Notes: generated from the letters alone by a model not told the origin. A stretch of DNA of 64,000 nt from Bacillota bacterium (GCA_023402845.1 JAEYFP010000004.1:1-64000); one strand, 5' to 3'. Positions 27,316-36,192 are shown, numbered from the stretch's first letter. Translations and numbers: made by a program.

Positions 27316-29061
27316 CTAAACCGATACATCGGAAATAGCGCCAAATTTACACATTTGCATACAAAGGCCGCAGCCATTGCACATCGTTTCATCAATAAAA
27401 GGAATTCCATCCGGTTTTTTCGTAATAGCCGGGCAGCCCGGCTTCAAGCACATGCCGCACTTTTTGCATGCATCGCTGAACACCGCACATTTCACTGTGA
27501 CCGGTGCCTTGTTTAAGAGTACACACGGCGATTTCGTGATAATTACAGAAATCTCATCCTTTGCGGTGGACTCCTTCACAAGCTTTTCAAGACCGGTCAT
27601 ATCAAACGCATTAATTTCCGTAACATTTTTAATGCCGATAGCTTTACACAGCTCCATGATATTGATTGCCGGAACCGTGTCTCCCTGCAGTGTCCTGCCT
27701 GTTGCTGCGTGATCCTGATGTCCGGTCATACCCGTTGTGGAATTATCGAGAATCATGACAGTTCCGGTTCCCTGATTATATACCATATTCATCAGGGAGT
27801 TGATGCCTGTGTGCATAAACGTGGAATCTCCGATGACCGCAACCCAGTTTTTAATGAATTCCTTGCCCTTCGCCTTCTCCATGCCGTGCAGTGTGGAAAT
27901 ACTCGCTCCCATACACACCGTCGTATCGATGACATTCAATGGCGGTACGGCGCCCAGCGTATAGCAGCCGATATCTCCCGCTGCATGGATCTTTAATTTA
28001 TTTAATACAGTATAAACACTCCTGTGCGGGCAGCCGGGACACAAGATGGGCGGTCTGTTCGGAACCTGCGCCGCCTCCATAATTTCCGGCTCCTGCTGTA
28101 AAATTGCTTTTTTCAGCAGATTTGCACTGTATTCTCCCTGTACTGTCAATAATTCCTTACCGATCGCCCGAATACCCCAGGATTTTACCTGCAGCTCAAT
28201 AACCGGATCCAGCTCTTCAACAATATACAGTGTTTCCACCTTGGAGGCAAACTCCTCGATCAGTCTCCTCGGCAGCGGATTGACTATGCCAAGCTTTAAT
28301 ACGGAAGCACTCGGCAGCACTTCCTTTACATATTGATACGGAATACCGCTCGTGATAACGCCGATTTTCCTATCGTTCAATTCGACCTTGTTGATCGGAA
28401 ACAGGTTGGAATCCTCGATTAGCTTCCTTTCCCGTGCTTCCACGACTAGATGGCGCCCCTTTGCATTTGCCGGCATCATGACATTTTTTGCGACATTCCT
28501 CTCGTAAGGCTTGTCCGCAATGTCCGCCCGCTCCTCAAGCGTCACCATTCCCTGAGAATGGGAAAGTCTTGTTGTCGTACGCAGAATGACCGGTGTGTCA
28601 TACTGCTCGCTCATTTCAAAAGCAAACTTCATGAAATCCTTTGCTTCCTGAGAATCCGACGGCTCTACGACCGGCACCTGCGCCGCTCTTGCGACCATTC
28701 TGGAATCCTGCTCGTTCTGGGAACTGTAAAGTCCTGGATCATCTGCCGCCACGAGCACCAGTCCGCCATTAGCGCCTATGTAGGAAACCGTATAAAGAGG
28801 ATCTGCCGCCACATTTACACCGACATGCTTCATGGATGCCATAGCACGCACCCCACTGATTGAAGCGCCGATTGCGACCTCCATCGCCACCTTTTCATTC
28901 GGTGACCATTCACAGTAAATATCCTCCTTGTACTTTACGATATTCTCGCTGATTTCTGTACTCGGCGTACCCGGATATGCGGCAGACACCTTCACGCCGG
29001 CCTCATAAGCGCCGCGCGCGATCGCCTCGTTTCCGAGCATCATCGCTTTTTTTCCGCTCAT
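27316..29061 (-). CDS. iorA: Indolepyruvate ferredoxin oxidoreductase, alpha subunit
   Basis: 581 aa. N-terminal pyrimidine-binding domain (AYPGTPSTEISE), central TPP-binding domain (LCPGCPHRSV, GDIGCYTLGAVPPL and IGDSTFMHTGINSLMN), and a C-terminal two-cluster ferredoxin domain (CKKCGMCLKPGC and CNGCGLCMQMC). Cytoplasmic, oxygen-sensitive by family. First gene of the operon; transcription from the promoter at 29199-29227 passes a terminator-like hairpin before reaching it. Confidence 0.95.
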   Translation of the reverse strand: MSGKKAMMLGNEAIARGAYEAGVKVSAAYPGTPSTEISENIVKYKEDIYCEWSPNEKVAMEVAIGASISGVRAMASMKHVGVNVAADPLYTVSYIGANGGLVLVAADDPGLYSSQNEQDSRMVARAAQVPVVEPSDSQEAKDFMKFAFEMSEQYDTPVILRTTTRLSHSQGMVTLEERADIADKPYERNVAKNVMMPANAKGRHLVVEARERKLIEDSNLFPINKVELNDRKIGVITSGIPYQYVKEVLPSASVLKLGIVNPLPRRLIEEFASKVETLYIVEELDPVIELQVKSWGIRAIGKELLTVQGEYSANLLKKAILQQEPEIMEAAQVPNRPPILCPGCPHRSVYTVLNKLKIHAAGDIGCYTLGAVPPLNVIDTTVCMGASISTLHGMEKAKGKEFIKNWVAVIGDSTFMHTGINSLMNMVYNQGTGTVMILDNSTTGMTGHQDHAATGRTLQGDTVPAINIMELCKAIGIKNVTEINAFDMTGLEKLVKESTAKDEISVIITKSPCVLLNKAPVTVKCAVFSDACKKCGMCLKPGCPAITKKPDGIPFIDETMCNGCGLCMQMCKFGAISDVSV

Positions 29062-29148
29062 AAAAATCTCCTTCCAAAATCATTAGTTTTTCTAACTACC
29101 AATACAACCAGCCCTCTATCTTTGTTTAATTAATTTGATATTTTCAAA

Positions 29149-29187
29149 AGAAAGCCTCGTCCCAAAGGAACGAGGTAAGCCTTCTTT
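29149..29187 (-). terminator. Terminator-like hairpin in the iorA leader
   Basis: CCTCGTCCC (29155-29163) pairs with GGAACGAGG (29167-29175), extended by a partial outer stem of AAAG/CTTT type. On the minus strand it ends CTTTCTTTT and begins within about 10 bases of the expected transcription start, so it would act as an attenuator of iorA. On the plus strand it also ends in five Ts, so it may be bidirectional. Confidence 0.55.
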
Positions 29188-29198
29188 TTCTACTTAAT

Positions 29199-29282
29199 AT
29201 ATTATGCAAAGCGCACCCAATTGTCAAGGGCGGGAAGATGAATCACAATACCCTTGACAATCATTTTTTGTTTTGTTACTAT
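29199..29282. promoter_or_regulatory. Divergent iorA / symporter promoters sharing an inverted repeat
   Basis: Minus strand: TTGACA (29222-29227), 17 bases, TAATAT (29199-29204). Plus strand: TTGACA (29254-29259), 17 bases, TACTAT (29277-29282). The two -35 boxes lie inside the arms of a perfect 10-bp inverted repeat, TTGTCAAGGG (29221-29230) and CCCTTGACAA (29251-29260), separated by 20 bases. A dimeric regulator bound here would cover both -35 boxes. Confidence 0.8.
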
Positions 29283-29283
29283 T

Positions 29284-29328
29284 GCTTTAACGCGTTGCGC
29301 TTTAATGCGTTGCGCTTTAACGTGTTGG
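29284..29328 (+). repeat. Three tandem 15-bp repeats in the symporter leader
   Basis: GCTTTAACGCGTTGC, GCTTTAATGCGTTGC and GCTTTAACGTGTTGG follow one another without a gap. They begin about two bases after the plus-strand -10 box, so they make up the start of the symporter 5' untranslated region. The first unit holds the palindrome AACGCGTT. Confidence 0.85.
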
Positions 29329-29375
29329 CGCAATTCACAACCGGACTATACTATTTGAAATGAGAGGGAATCATC

Positions 29376-30902
29376 ATGGTCTTCAAAGTATCAATGCTAA
29401 TCATATTTTTTGCAGTTATGATCATCATCGGCTTCTACGCAAGAAAGCATGCGACAAATGTCAACGACTACGTGCTCGGAGGACGTAATGTCGGTCCTTG
29501 GCTGACTGCCTTCGCCTATGGCACCTCCTATTTTTCCTCCGTCGTCTTTGTCGGCTATGCGGGACAATTCGGCTGGAAATATGGCCTTTCCGCCACATGG
29601 ATCGGCATCGGGAATGCATTTATCGGCAGCCTGCTCGCATGGGTTGTTCTCGGCAGGCGCACACGCGTCATGACAAAGGAACTTTCCTCCGCCACGATGC
29701 CCGATTTTTTTGGAAAGCGCTTTGAAAGCAACTCTATTAAGCTTGCTGCTTCTGTTATTATTTTCGTATTTCTTGTGCCCTATACCGCTTCCGTTTATAA
29801 CGGTCTTTCGAGACTGTTCGCAATGGCGTTCCATGTCCCATATGCGGTCTGTATCATCGCTATGGCGCTATTGACCGGCGTCTATGTTATCGCCGGCGGC
29901 TATATGGCGACTGCCATTACCGATTTTGTTCAGGGAATTATTATGCTTGGCGGCATCATCGCGGTCATTGCCGCTGTTTTGAATGGTCACGGCGGCTTTA
30001 TCGAAGCGGTCGGAAAGCTCGCACAATTTGAAAGTGACCTCGAACCGACGCTCGGCCAGCCCGGCGCTTTTGCCTCGTTTTTCGGCACGGACCCAGCCAA
30101 TCTCATCAGTATCGTCATCCTGACCTCGCTCGGTACATGGGGACTTCCCCAAATGGTACATAAATTCTATGCGATCAAGGACGAGGCTTCCGTTCGGACC
30201 GGCACGATCATCTCCACGATTTTTGCGATCGTGATTGCAGGCGGCTCCTACTTTATCGGCGGCTTCAGCCGATTATATGATGATCCGTCTCTGTACAAGG
30301 CCGACGGCAGTATGATTTATGATGCGATTATACCGTATATGCTGTCCAACTTTTCCGACATTTTGATCGGTATTGTGGTTGTACTCGTGCTTTCTGCTTC
30401 AATGTCCACACTTTCCGCACTGGTTCTGACCTCTTCTTCTACGCTGACTCTTGATTTTATCAAGGACTCACTTGTGAAGAATATGAGTGAGAAAAAACAG
30501 GTTCTGACAATGCGCATTCTAGTGGCTTTCTTTATCGTCGTTTCCGTTGTACTGGCACTCAATCCGCCCACCTTTATCGCCCAGCTCATGGGCATTTCCT
30601 GGGGTGCGCTGGCAGGCGCGTTTTTAGGACCATTCATCTATGCACTCTACTGGAAAGGGACGACGAAAGCTGCCGTATGGGTCAGCTTCCTCTTCGGTGT
30701 CGGTATTACCGTACTCAACCTGTTTGTAAAACTCTTTTCTTCTTCGATCACGGCAGGTGCGTTTGCAATGGTTGCTTCACTCATTATCGTTCCGGTTGTC
30801 AGCCTGTTTACGCCGAAGCTTTCCCGGAATTCCGTAGACGCGATTTTTGAATGCTACACGGAAACAGTTACTGTTTCTCAAAAGAAATCACTGGATGAAT
30901 AA
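29376..30902 (+). CDS. Sodium:solute symporter family transporter
   Basis: 508 aa, about 13 transmembrane helices. SSS-family features: NVNDYVLGGRNVGPWLTAF and the sodium-binding TM1 region FAYGTSYFSSVVFVGY near residues 48-63, and GGYMATAITDFVQGIIML near residue 170. It is divergent from iorA and shares its control region, so its substrate is probably an aryl acid such as phenylacetate or indoleacetate (inference from context). AGAGGG precedes the ATG. No terminator is obvious in the 50 bases after it. Confidence 0.88.
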   Translation: MVFKVSMLIIFFAVMIIIGFYARKHATNVNDYVLGGRNVGPWLTAFAYGTSYFSSVVFVGYAGQFGWKYGLSATWIGIGNAFIGSLLAWVVLGRRTRVMTKELSSATMPDFFGKRFESNSIKLAASVIIFVFLVPYTASVYNGLSRLFAMAFHVPYAVCIIAMALLTGVYVIAGGYMATAITDFVQGIIMLGGIIAVIAAVLNGHGGFIEAVGKLAQFESDLEPTLGQPGAFASFFGTDPANLISIVILTSLGTWGLPQMVHKFYAIKDEASVRTGTIISTIFAIVIAGGSYFIGGFSRLYDDPSLYKADGSMIYDAIIPYMLSNFSDILIGIVVVLVLSASMSTLSALVLTSSSTLTLDFIKDSLVKNMSEKKQVLTMRILVAFFIVVSVVLALNPPTFIAQLMGISWGALAGAFLGPFIYALYWKGTTKAAVWVSFLFGVGITVLNLFVKLFSSSITAGAFAMVASLIIVPVVSLFTPKLSRNSVDAIFECYTETVTVSQKKSLDE

Positions 30903-30956
30903 ATAACTTCTGGTTTCATTAAACTTGGGCTACAATTGGATCAATCGATATAAATT

Positions 30957-31967
30957 CTAACTTTTTCTTATACACAGTTCCAATTTTACAGAAAAAGTAA
31001 TCATTGATGCTGCTATACCGACACTCAATCCGAGTGCAAATAATATACTTGTATTTATCAGCAGCCACAGTACAATTGTAGCCACAGAAACAATCATATT
31101 TGTCAAAAAACCTGCCTTTGCGGCTAACAGCAAGCTATTTTTAAATTTCTCATCCGGCAGCAAAAAGAAATATCGCAAGAAATACAGGAAAGCAAAAAAT
31201 CCAAGACAGGCAATATGATCCGTGAAGATTCCGGCAAATCCCAGTACTGAGAGCAAACTTAAAAAGCCGATTTTATTTTCTACAGAAAACTCTTCCAATA
31301 CTAAAAATTTATTTTTTTTACATATGACATTATTTGTATCATCGATTTCTATATTGTCTCTGGTTTCTATTTCATCCTCAATTCCCGATATTTCTTCTGT
31401 TTTCATTGAATCCAAGGTTTTTTTCACTTCATTAAGCGTGTCATTTTCCTCTGTTACTTTTGACACACTTTCATTATTCGTTGTATAATCCACTGCCGCA
31501 GCAATAATACTGGAGCTAACGAACTTATTTATATCAAATTCCGAGAAATACTTTGAAATCTCCAGAAATTGACTGTAATCTATCGTTATTTGTTCTGCTG
31601 CAGTTTCTTCTATCTGGTTATCGGATATGTCAACTGAAGCACGGCTTGTCAAAGCCAAATCGTCATTTACAATTTCATCTATGCCTTTCACTTCCGTCTT
31701 TTCTTCATCTACATAGTATCCAATGCTGGCAAGAGACTTTCTGCAATCTACTTCATTTACTGTGCAGTTTTCTTCCTGATCAGTATTGGTACTGCTACCT
31801 GATAACACCTTTTCTGTGCTATCTGCTTCCATATGATTTGTAACCACACTTTTATCCACTATTTCTATTTCGTTTTTATCTGTCATATCCTGATAAGCTA
31901 ATTCCGGATCCCCATACCTAATTGTGTTTATTGTATTTTGGCAATCTACCTCCTCAATGAGACACAT
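30957..31967 (-). CDS. Membrane protein with acidic N-terminal repeats, DUF3796-like C-terminus
   Basis: 336 aa from the ATG at 31967 (AAGGA close upstream; a GTG at 32000 is the alternative). The first 225 residues are acidic, Ser/Thr/Asn-rich and probably disordered, with a motif used twice about 75 residues apart: EEVDCQNTINTIRYG and NEVDCRKSLASIGYY. The C-terminal 110 residues have three or four hydrophobic helices; LPDEKFKNSLLLAAKAG is reminiscent of DUF3796 membrane proteins. The gene is AT-rich like the glycosyltransferases beside it. Function unknown. The stretch 32001-32272 to its right holds no gene I can support. Confidence 0.65.
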   Translation of the reverse strand: MCLIEEVDCQNTINTIRYGDPELAYQDMTDKNEIEIVDKSVVTNHMEADSTEKVLSGSSTNTDQEENCTVNEVDCRKSLASIGYYVDEEKTEVKGIDEIVNDDLALTSRASVDISDNQIEETAAEQITIDYSQFLEISKYFSEFDINKFVSSSIIAAAVDYTTNNESVSKVTEENDTLNEVKKTLDSMKTEEISGIEDEIETRDNIEIDDTNNVICKKNKFLVLEEFSVENKIGFLSLLSVLGFAGIFTDHIACLGFFAFLYFLRYFFLLPDEKFKNSLLLAAKAGFLTNMIVSVATIVLWLLINTSILFALGLSVGIAASMITFSVKLELCIRKS

Positions 31968-32272
31968 TATTCCTTCTTTCTTATTATCAATAATTATCAC
32001 CTCATATAATTTTTGTAATGGGATTTAATTATAATGTATGCCGACAAATTCTAAAAGATGATTGTTCTATTAACTTTTTAGTATTTGGAACCCGCTATTA
32101 ATGGGGATTATCCATAAGAAAATAGATACCGGACAGGAAAGCAGCGTAATGGAAATCCGACAGGACCGGTTATTCATCATTTACTTTGAGAACGAAAGGA
32201 TCTGTAGCAAACTCCACGGTTTGACATAAAATAGATTAACCATAGAAACTTATAGGGAAAGGTTATGATTAC

Positions 32273-33172
32273 ATGCTGCCTCCACTTTTAAGTTATGTCA
32301 CTTTTAACCGCTTAGGTTTAACTGTTAAAAATCTTAAATCCATTCTTAATTCCAGTGATGATTTTGAAATGCACATCATTGATAATGGTTCAACTGATGG
32401 CACCTGGAAATACCTGCAAAGTTTAAATGATAGCCGTATTTTATCCAAAGCAAGATTAAATTTGAATTTCGGGCAGATATATGCATTGAATTTAAATCTT
32501 CTAAAAAGAAGACCTGACCAATATTTTATAACTGTTGATAATGATGTATATATTGAAACAAAGGATTGGATATCACGATTTTCAAAGGTGTTTGAAACAT
32601 TCCCGGAAGTAGGTATGCTTGGAATACAAAAAAACCCACCTGATCCGGAATTTCTGCCTCCTGTACTCCCCAAGGTAGAAGGTGGCGTATTTTATCTTGA
32701 AGTTGATAACAGTCATCCTGACATCAATAAAAATTATGTCCCTGGATACTGTGTTTGTCTAAGGCCGGAGCTTATTAATGAAATAGGTTATTGGTCCGAA
32801 GAAAATTGTTTTGGTGATGTTGAGCTCTCTAATAGAATTAATAATTACACTTCCTTTAAGACCGGCTTTGTAACTAATATCAGCATTCAAATGCCACAAA
32901 CACTTGAATGCAGTTCCTGTGAATATAGAGCACAGTGCACGCTAAACAAATATAAGGAAACCTGCTTTACTAATTATCCAAAATTGAATTGTTATGAAAC
33001 ATTCAAAAAAATGTATCAATGGAAATTCGACGAAACCGTAAACGACTTGAAAAGCGGTGTACGACCAGTTTATTGTGCTTCCGGAAATGATATAAACTCT
33101 ATATCAAATCATATTTATAACCAGGAATGGGCACAGGATAACTTGTCATATTTTATAAAAAATGCAAATTAA
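32273..33172 (+). CDS. Family 2-like glycosyltransferase with CX2CX5CX8C motif
   Basis: 299 aa. GT-A fold: YVTFNRLGLTVKNLKSIL at the N-terminus, MHIIDNGSTDGTWKYL, and the metal-binding DxD region VDNDVYI near residue 88. No transmembrane segment, so cytoplasmic. After the catalytic domain is a cysteine cluster, C213, C216, C222 and C231, with the same spacing in its paralog at 35146-36117. The two are clearly homologous over their whole length and end alike (YNQ.WA...YFIKNAN). First of a four-gene plus-strand group with a sugar aminotransferase and an acyltransferase. AT-rich. The ribosome site (GAAAGG) is weak. Confidence 0.82.
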   Translation: MLPPLLSYVTFNRLGLTVKNLKSILNSSDDFEMHIIDNGSTDGTWKYLQSLNDSRILSKARLNLNFGQIYALNLNLLKRRPDQYFITVDNDVYIETKDWISRFSKVFETFPEVGMLGIQKNPPDPEFLPPVLPKVEGGVFYLEVDNSHPDINKNYVPGYCVCLRPELINEIGYWSEENCFGDVELSNRINNYTSFKTGFVTNISIQMPQTLECSSCEYRAQCTLNKYKETCFTNYPKLNCYETFKKMYQWKFDETVNDLKSGVRPVYCASGNDINSISNHIYNQEWAQDNLSYFIKNAN

Positions 33173-33335
33173 CACGCACTCAACAAGCGGTCGCCTGCTT
33201 GGTTAGGCTATTGTTCTTCTCGCTTGTAAACCTGATATATTGTAATTTATTAATTGTATTGTACATGCTTTTCAGGTTGCTTTATTAATAATAATTAAAT
33301 AATAAATCTTATTTCTTAGGAAGGTGAGGCTATTT

Positions 33336-34466
33336 ATGATAGAATCTTTTGAAAAACCTCTCTTTATCACACAACCTTTACTGCCTGATATTGATAAACT
33401 TAGTGAAATGATTAAAGTAATTTGGGAAAGTAAACAGTTGAGTAATAATGGAAACATGGTAAAACAACTAGAAAAAAATTTATCAGCTTATTTGAATTCC
33501 AATTATCTCTCGGTCTTTTCTAATGGAACAGTCGCATTACAATTAGCATGTAAGGTTTTGCGGCTGTCAGGAGAAGTAATTACCACACCCTTTACATTTG
33601 CCGCAACAACTAATTCTTTAGTCTGGAACAATATTAAACCAGTCTTTTGTGATATTGAAGAGGATACTTTTAATATGAATCCGGATTTAATTGAATCTTT
33701 AATAACAGAACAAACCACAGCGATTTTACCTGTACATGTATTTGGTTATCCGTGCAATGTCGATAAAATCCAAAAAATTGCAGACAAATACGGCCTTAAG
33801 GTATTGTACGACGCCGCTCATGCATTTGGGGTAAAGATCGGTGACACACCAATTTCAAATTTTGGTGATCTGTCCATGTTTAGTTTTCATGCGACTAAAA
33901 TCTACCATACAATTGAAGGCGGAGCACTGATTTATAAAGATCCGTATTCCAAGGAAAGAGCAGATCGTTTAAGGAATTTTGGCTTAACCGATACCGGCAA
34001 TGTAATGGAACCTGGAACAAATGGAAAGTTAAATGAAATCCAGGCTGCAGTAGGTATCCTACTGCTTGAACAAGTCAATGAAGAAATAGAACGAAGAAAA
34101 GAAATCACAAACCTATACCGGGATTTACTTGAAGATATTCCCGGCATCACTGCCAGCAAAGATATAGAAGGGGTTTCACATAACTATGCTTATTTTGTAA
34201 TAAAAATAAATAAAGAAGAGTATGGCCTCTCTCGTGATGAAGTTCTTAGCAAATTAGCCGAATATAATGTAATAGCAAAAAAATACTTTTCTCCCTTGTG
34301 CAGTAATTTCCAATGTTATAAAAATTTTCCTTCTGCCTCTAAACAACAGCTTCCGATCGCTAATATAGTTGCCGATAAAGTTCTCTCACTTCCATTGCAT
34401 GGAAGAATGGAAAATAGTGATGTGGAAAAAATCTGCTCAATTTTAAAAGCAATACGTGTCGGTTGA
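33336..34466 (+). CDS. DegT/DnrJ/EryC1/StrS sugar aminotransferase
   Basis: 376 aa from the ATG at 33336 (AGGTGAGG about eight bases upstream). PLP-dependent aminotransferase acting on nucleotide-linked keto-sugars. FSNGTVALQLA, TTPFTFAATTNSL, YDAAHAFG and FSFHATKIYHTIEGGAL (PLP lysine in HATK) are family landmarks. With the acyltransferase that follows it would make an N-acylated amino-deoxy sugar for the glycosyltransferases. The enzymes that would make the keto-sugar are not in this window. Confidence 0.92.
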   Translation: MIESFEKPLFITQPLLPDIDKLSEMIKVIWESKQLSNNGNMVKQLEKNLSAYLNSNYLSVFSNGTVALQLACKVLRLSGEVITTPFTFAATTNSLVWNNIKPVFCDIEEDTFNMNPDLIESLITEQTTAILPVHVFGYPCNVDKIQKIADKYGLKVLYDAAHAFGVKIGDTPISNFGDLSMFSFHATKIYHTIEGGALIYKDPYSKERADRLRNFGLTDTGNVMEPGTNGKLNEIQAAVGILLLEQVNEEIERRKEITNLYRDLLEDIPGITASKDIEGVSHNYAYFVIKINKEEYGLSRDEVLSKLAEYNVIAKKYFSPLCSNFQCYKNFPSASKQQLPIANIVADKVLSLPLHGRMENSDVEKICSILKAIRVG

Positions 34467-34470
34467 TTTT

Positions 34471-35121
34471 ATGAAGGATATTATAATTATTGGTGCCGGC
34501 GGTTTAGGAAAAGAAGTGGCTCAGCTTATAAAAGATATAAATAAAGAGAAAAAAATCTGGAATATATTGGGCTATATTGATGATACCCCGGAAAAACATG
34601 GCACTCTCATAAATGATACTGTTGTTCTTGGAGATTTTAACTGGATTGAGAAGGAAAACAGAAAAAACCTCTGGGCAGTTTGTGCACTCGGAAATCCCAG
34701 AGATAAATTTAATCTTATAAAAAAAGCATCGGCAGAAAATATCCATTATGCTACTTTAATACACCCAAATGCAAAAATAAGTAAATATAGTCAAATAGGC
34801 TTTGACTGTATCATTTGCGGTAATACATTTATATCCGTAAATACCAAAATAGGAAATCATATCTGCATAAATCCGGGTTGTGGAATCGGTCATGATACAG
34901 TAATCGAAGATTATTCCTCCCTGTATTGGAATGTTTCCCTCTCCGGAAATGTAATAATCCGCAAAGGATGTGAAATAGGCTCAAAAGCCACAGTGATACA
35001 AAAAAAGACAGTTGGAAAGTGGAGTATTTTAGGTGCCGGATCAGTTGTCATAAGAGATATTCCTTCTTTTTGTACCGCCGTCGGTGTACCCGCAAAACCA
35101 ATCAAATTCTCTAGATTTTAA
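34471..35121 (+). CDS. NeuD/PglD-type sugar O/N-acyltransferase
   Basis: 216 aa from the ATG at 34471, four bases after the aminotransferase stop. N-terminal Rossmann-like domain (DIIIIGAGGLGKEVAQLI) and C-terminal left-handed beta-helix of hexapeptide repeats (IGNHICINPGCGIGHDTVIE; GKWSILGAGSVVIRDIPSF), as in PglD. Uses acetyl-CoA or a related donor on the amino group made by the preceding enzyme. The ribosome site is weak, so coupling to the upstream gene is likely. Confidence 0.9.
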   Translation: MKDIIIIGAGGLGKEVAQLIKDINKEKKIWNILGYIDDTPEKHGTLINDTVVLGDFNWIEKENRKNLWAVCALGNPRDKFNLIKKASAENIHYATLIHPNAKISKYSQIGFDCIICGNTFISVNTKIGNHICINPGCGIGHDTVIEDYSSLYWNVSLSGNVIIRKGCEIGSKATVIQKKTVGKWSILGAGSVVIRDIPSFCTAVGVPAKPIKFSRF

Positions 35122-35145
35122 ATAAAAAGGAAAGGACTGCTTCTA

Positions 35146-36117
35146 TTGAAACAATTATTTTCAGGTAATAATATGAATCACTTTACCGAAATGGAAAAGA
35201 AAATAAATAATGGGACGAAAATACCCCCGTTTATCAATTATGTTACCTTTAACCGAATGGGACTGACTATTAAGAACTTGAATAATATTCTAGATTCAGA
35301 TGAAGACTTTGAATTACACATCATCGATTGCAATTCCAAAGACAATACTTGGGATTATATCAATAGTTTAACCGACAGCCGCATTAAATCAAAAACACGG
35401 TTTAGTTTGAATCTGGGACCTATCTATCCGCTCAACTACAGCCTGACAAAGAGAAAACCCGGACAGTATTTTATAACTATAGACAGCGATACCTATATAA
35501 AGACCAAGAACTGGATCGCACGTTTTATGGAAGTTTTTGATACGTTCCCCGAAGTGGGAGTTTTGGGAGTTATGAGAGATCATCCATATCCAAGATATAT
35601 GCCGCCGATAATACCTAAAGAATCCGGAGGTGTCAATTACCTACAGTTAAAAAATGCTACTGTAGGCGTAGATTTAGACTTTGTTCCGGGACAATTGCAA
35701 TGCCTAAGACCTGAGCTCATTGAAAAAATAGGCTACTGGAGTGAAGAATGCGGCTACGGCGATGCAGAACTATCCCCAAGGGTAGTTCATTATACTCCCT
35801 ATACTGTAGGATACGTGACTACGATTGAGATTGATATGACCCAATATATCGGCTGCGATTTATGTATGGGCAAAGATCTATGTAAACTCGGCAGAAGTAT
35901 CAATACCTGCTTTTCCATAAGCAAATCGTCAAACTATAACGAGTCTTTTGTTCGAAAATATGGTTGGAAGTACAAGGAAGTTTTTAAAGAGCTGGAAGAA
36001 GGAAAAAGGACTGCTTACTGTGCATCTGTGCATGACCCGGAGTCAATTAAAAACCATGTATATAATCAATTATGGGCATTCGAAAATTTTGATTATTATA
36101 TTAAAAATTCCAACTAA
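35146..36117 (+). CDS. Family 2-like glycosyltransferase, paralog with CX2CX5CX8C motif
   Basis: 323 aa if it starts at the TTG (35146), which has AAGGAC eight bases upstream; an ATG at 35173 is the alternative. Paralog of the gene at 32273-33172: FINYVTFNRMGLTIKNLNNI, LHIIDCNSKDNTWDYI, DxD region IDSDTYIK. The cysteine cluster C237, C240, C246 and C255 has exactly the same spacing. The N-terminal 25 residues are extra. Probably adds a second sugar in the same glycan. Confidence 0.85.
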   Translation: MKQLFSGNNMNHFTEMEKKINNGTKIPPFINYVTFNRMGLTIKNLNNILDSDEDFELHIIDCNSKDNTWDYINSLTDSRIKSKTRFSLNLGPIYPLNYSLTKRKPGQYFITIDSDTYIKTKNWIARFMEVFDTFPEVGVLGVMRDHPYPRYMPPIIPKESGGVNYLQLKNATVGVDLDFVPGQLQCLRPELIEKIGYWSEECGYGDAELSPRVVHYTPYTVGYVTTIEIDMTQYIGCDLCMGKDLCKLGRSINTCFSISKSSNYNESFVRKYGWKYKEVFKELEEGKRTAYCASVHDPESIKNHVYNQLWAFENFDYYIKNSN

Positions 36118-36151
36118 ACATTATAATCGGAGCAACTTCCTATATAACAAA

Positions 36152-36192
36152 AAGAAACGCCGTGAATCATCATTTGGTTCCCGGCATTTCTT
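36152..36192. terminator. Bidirectional hairpin between convergent genes
   Basis: AAGAAACGCCG (36152-36162) and CGGCATTTCTT (36182-36192) pair with one mismatch around a 19-base loop, between the convergent glycosyltransferase and ilvE genes; A-rich on one side and T-rich on the other. Confidence 0.5.

Noticed and set aside
29149..29220. T-box riboswitch for the ior operon
   Set aside because: Less than 50 bases separate the promoter from the hairpin, and the conserved T-box sequence is absent.
33187..33210. Hairpin AACAAGC/GCTTGGTT between the glycosyltransferase and the aminotransferase gene
   Set aside because: Only seven pairs and no T-tract; not enough to call a terminator.
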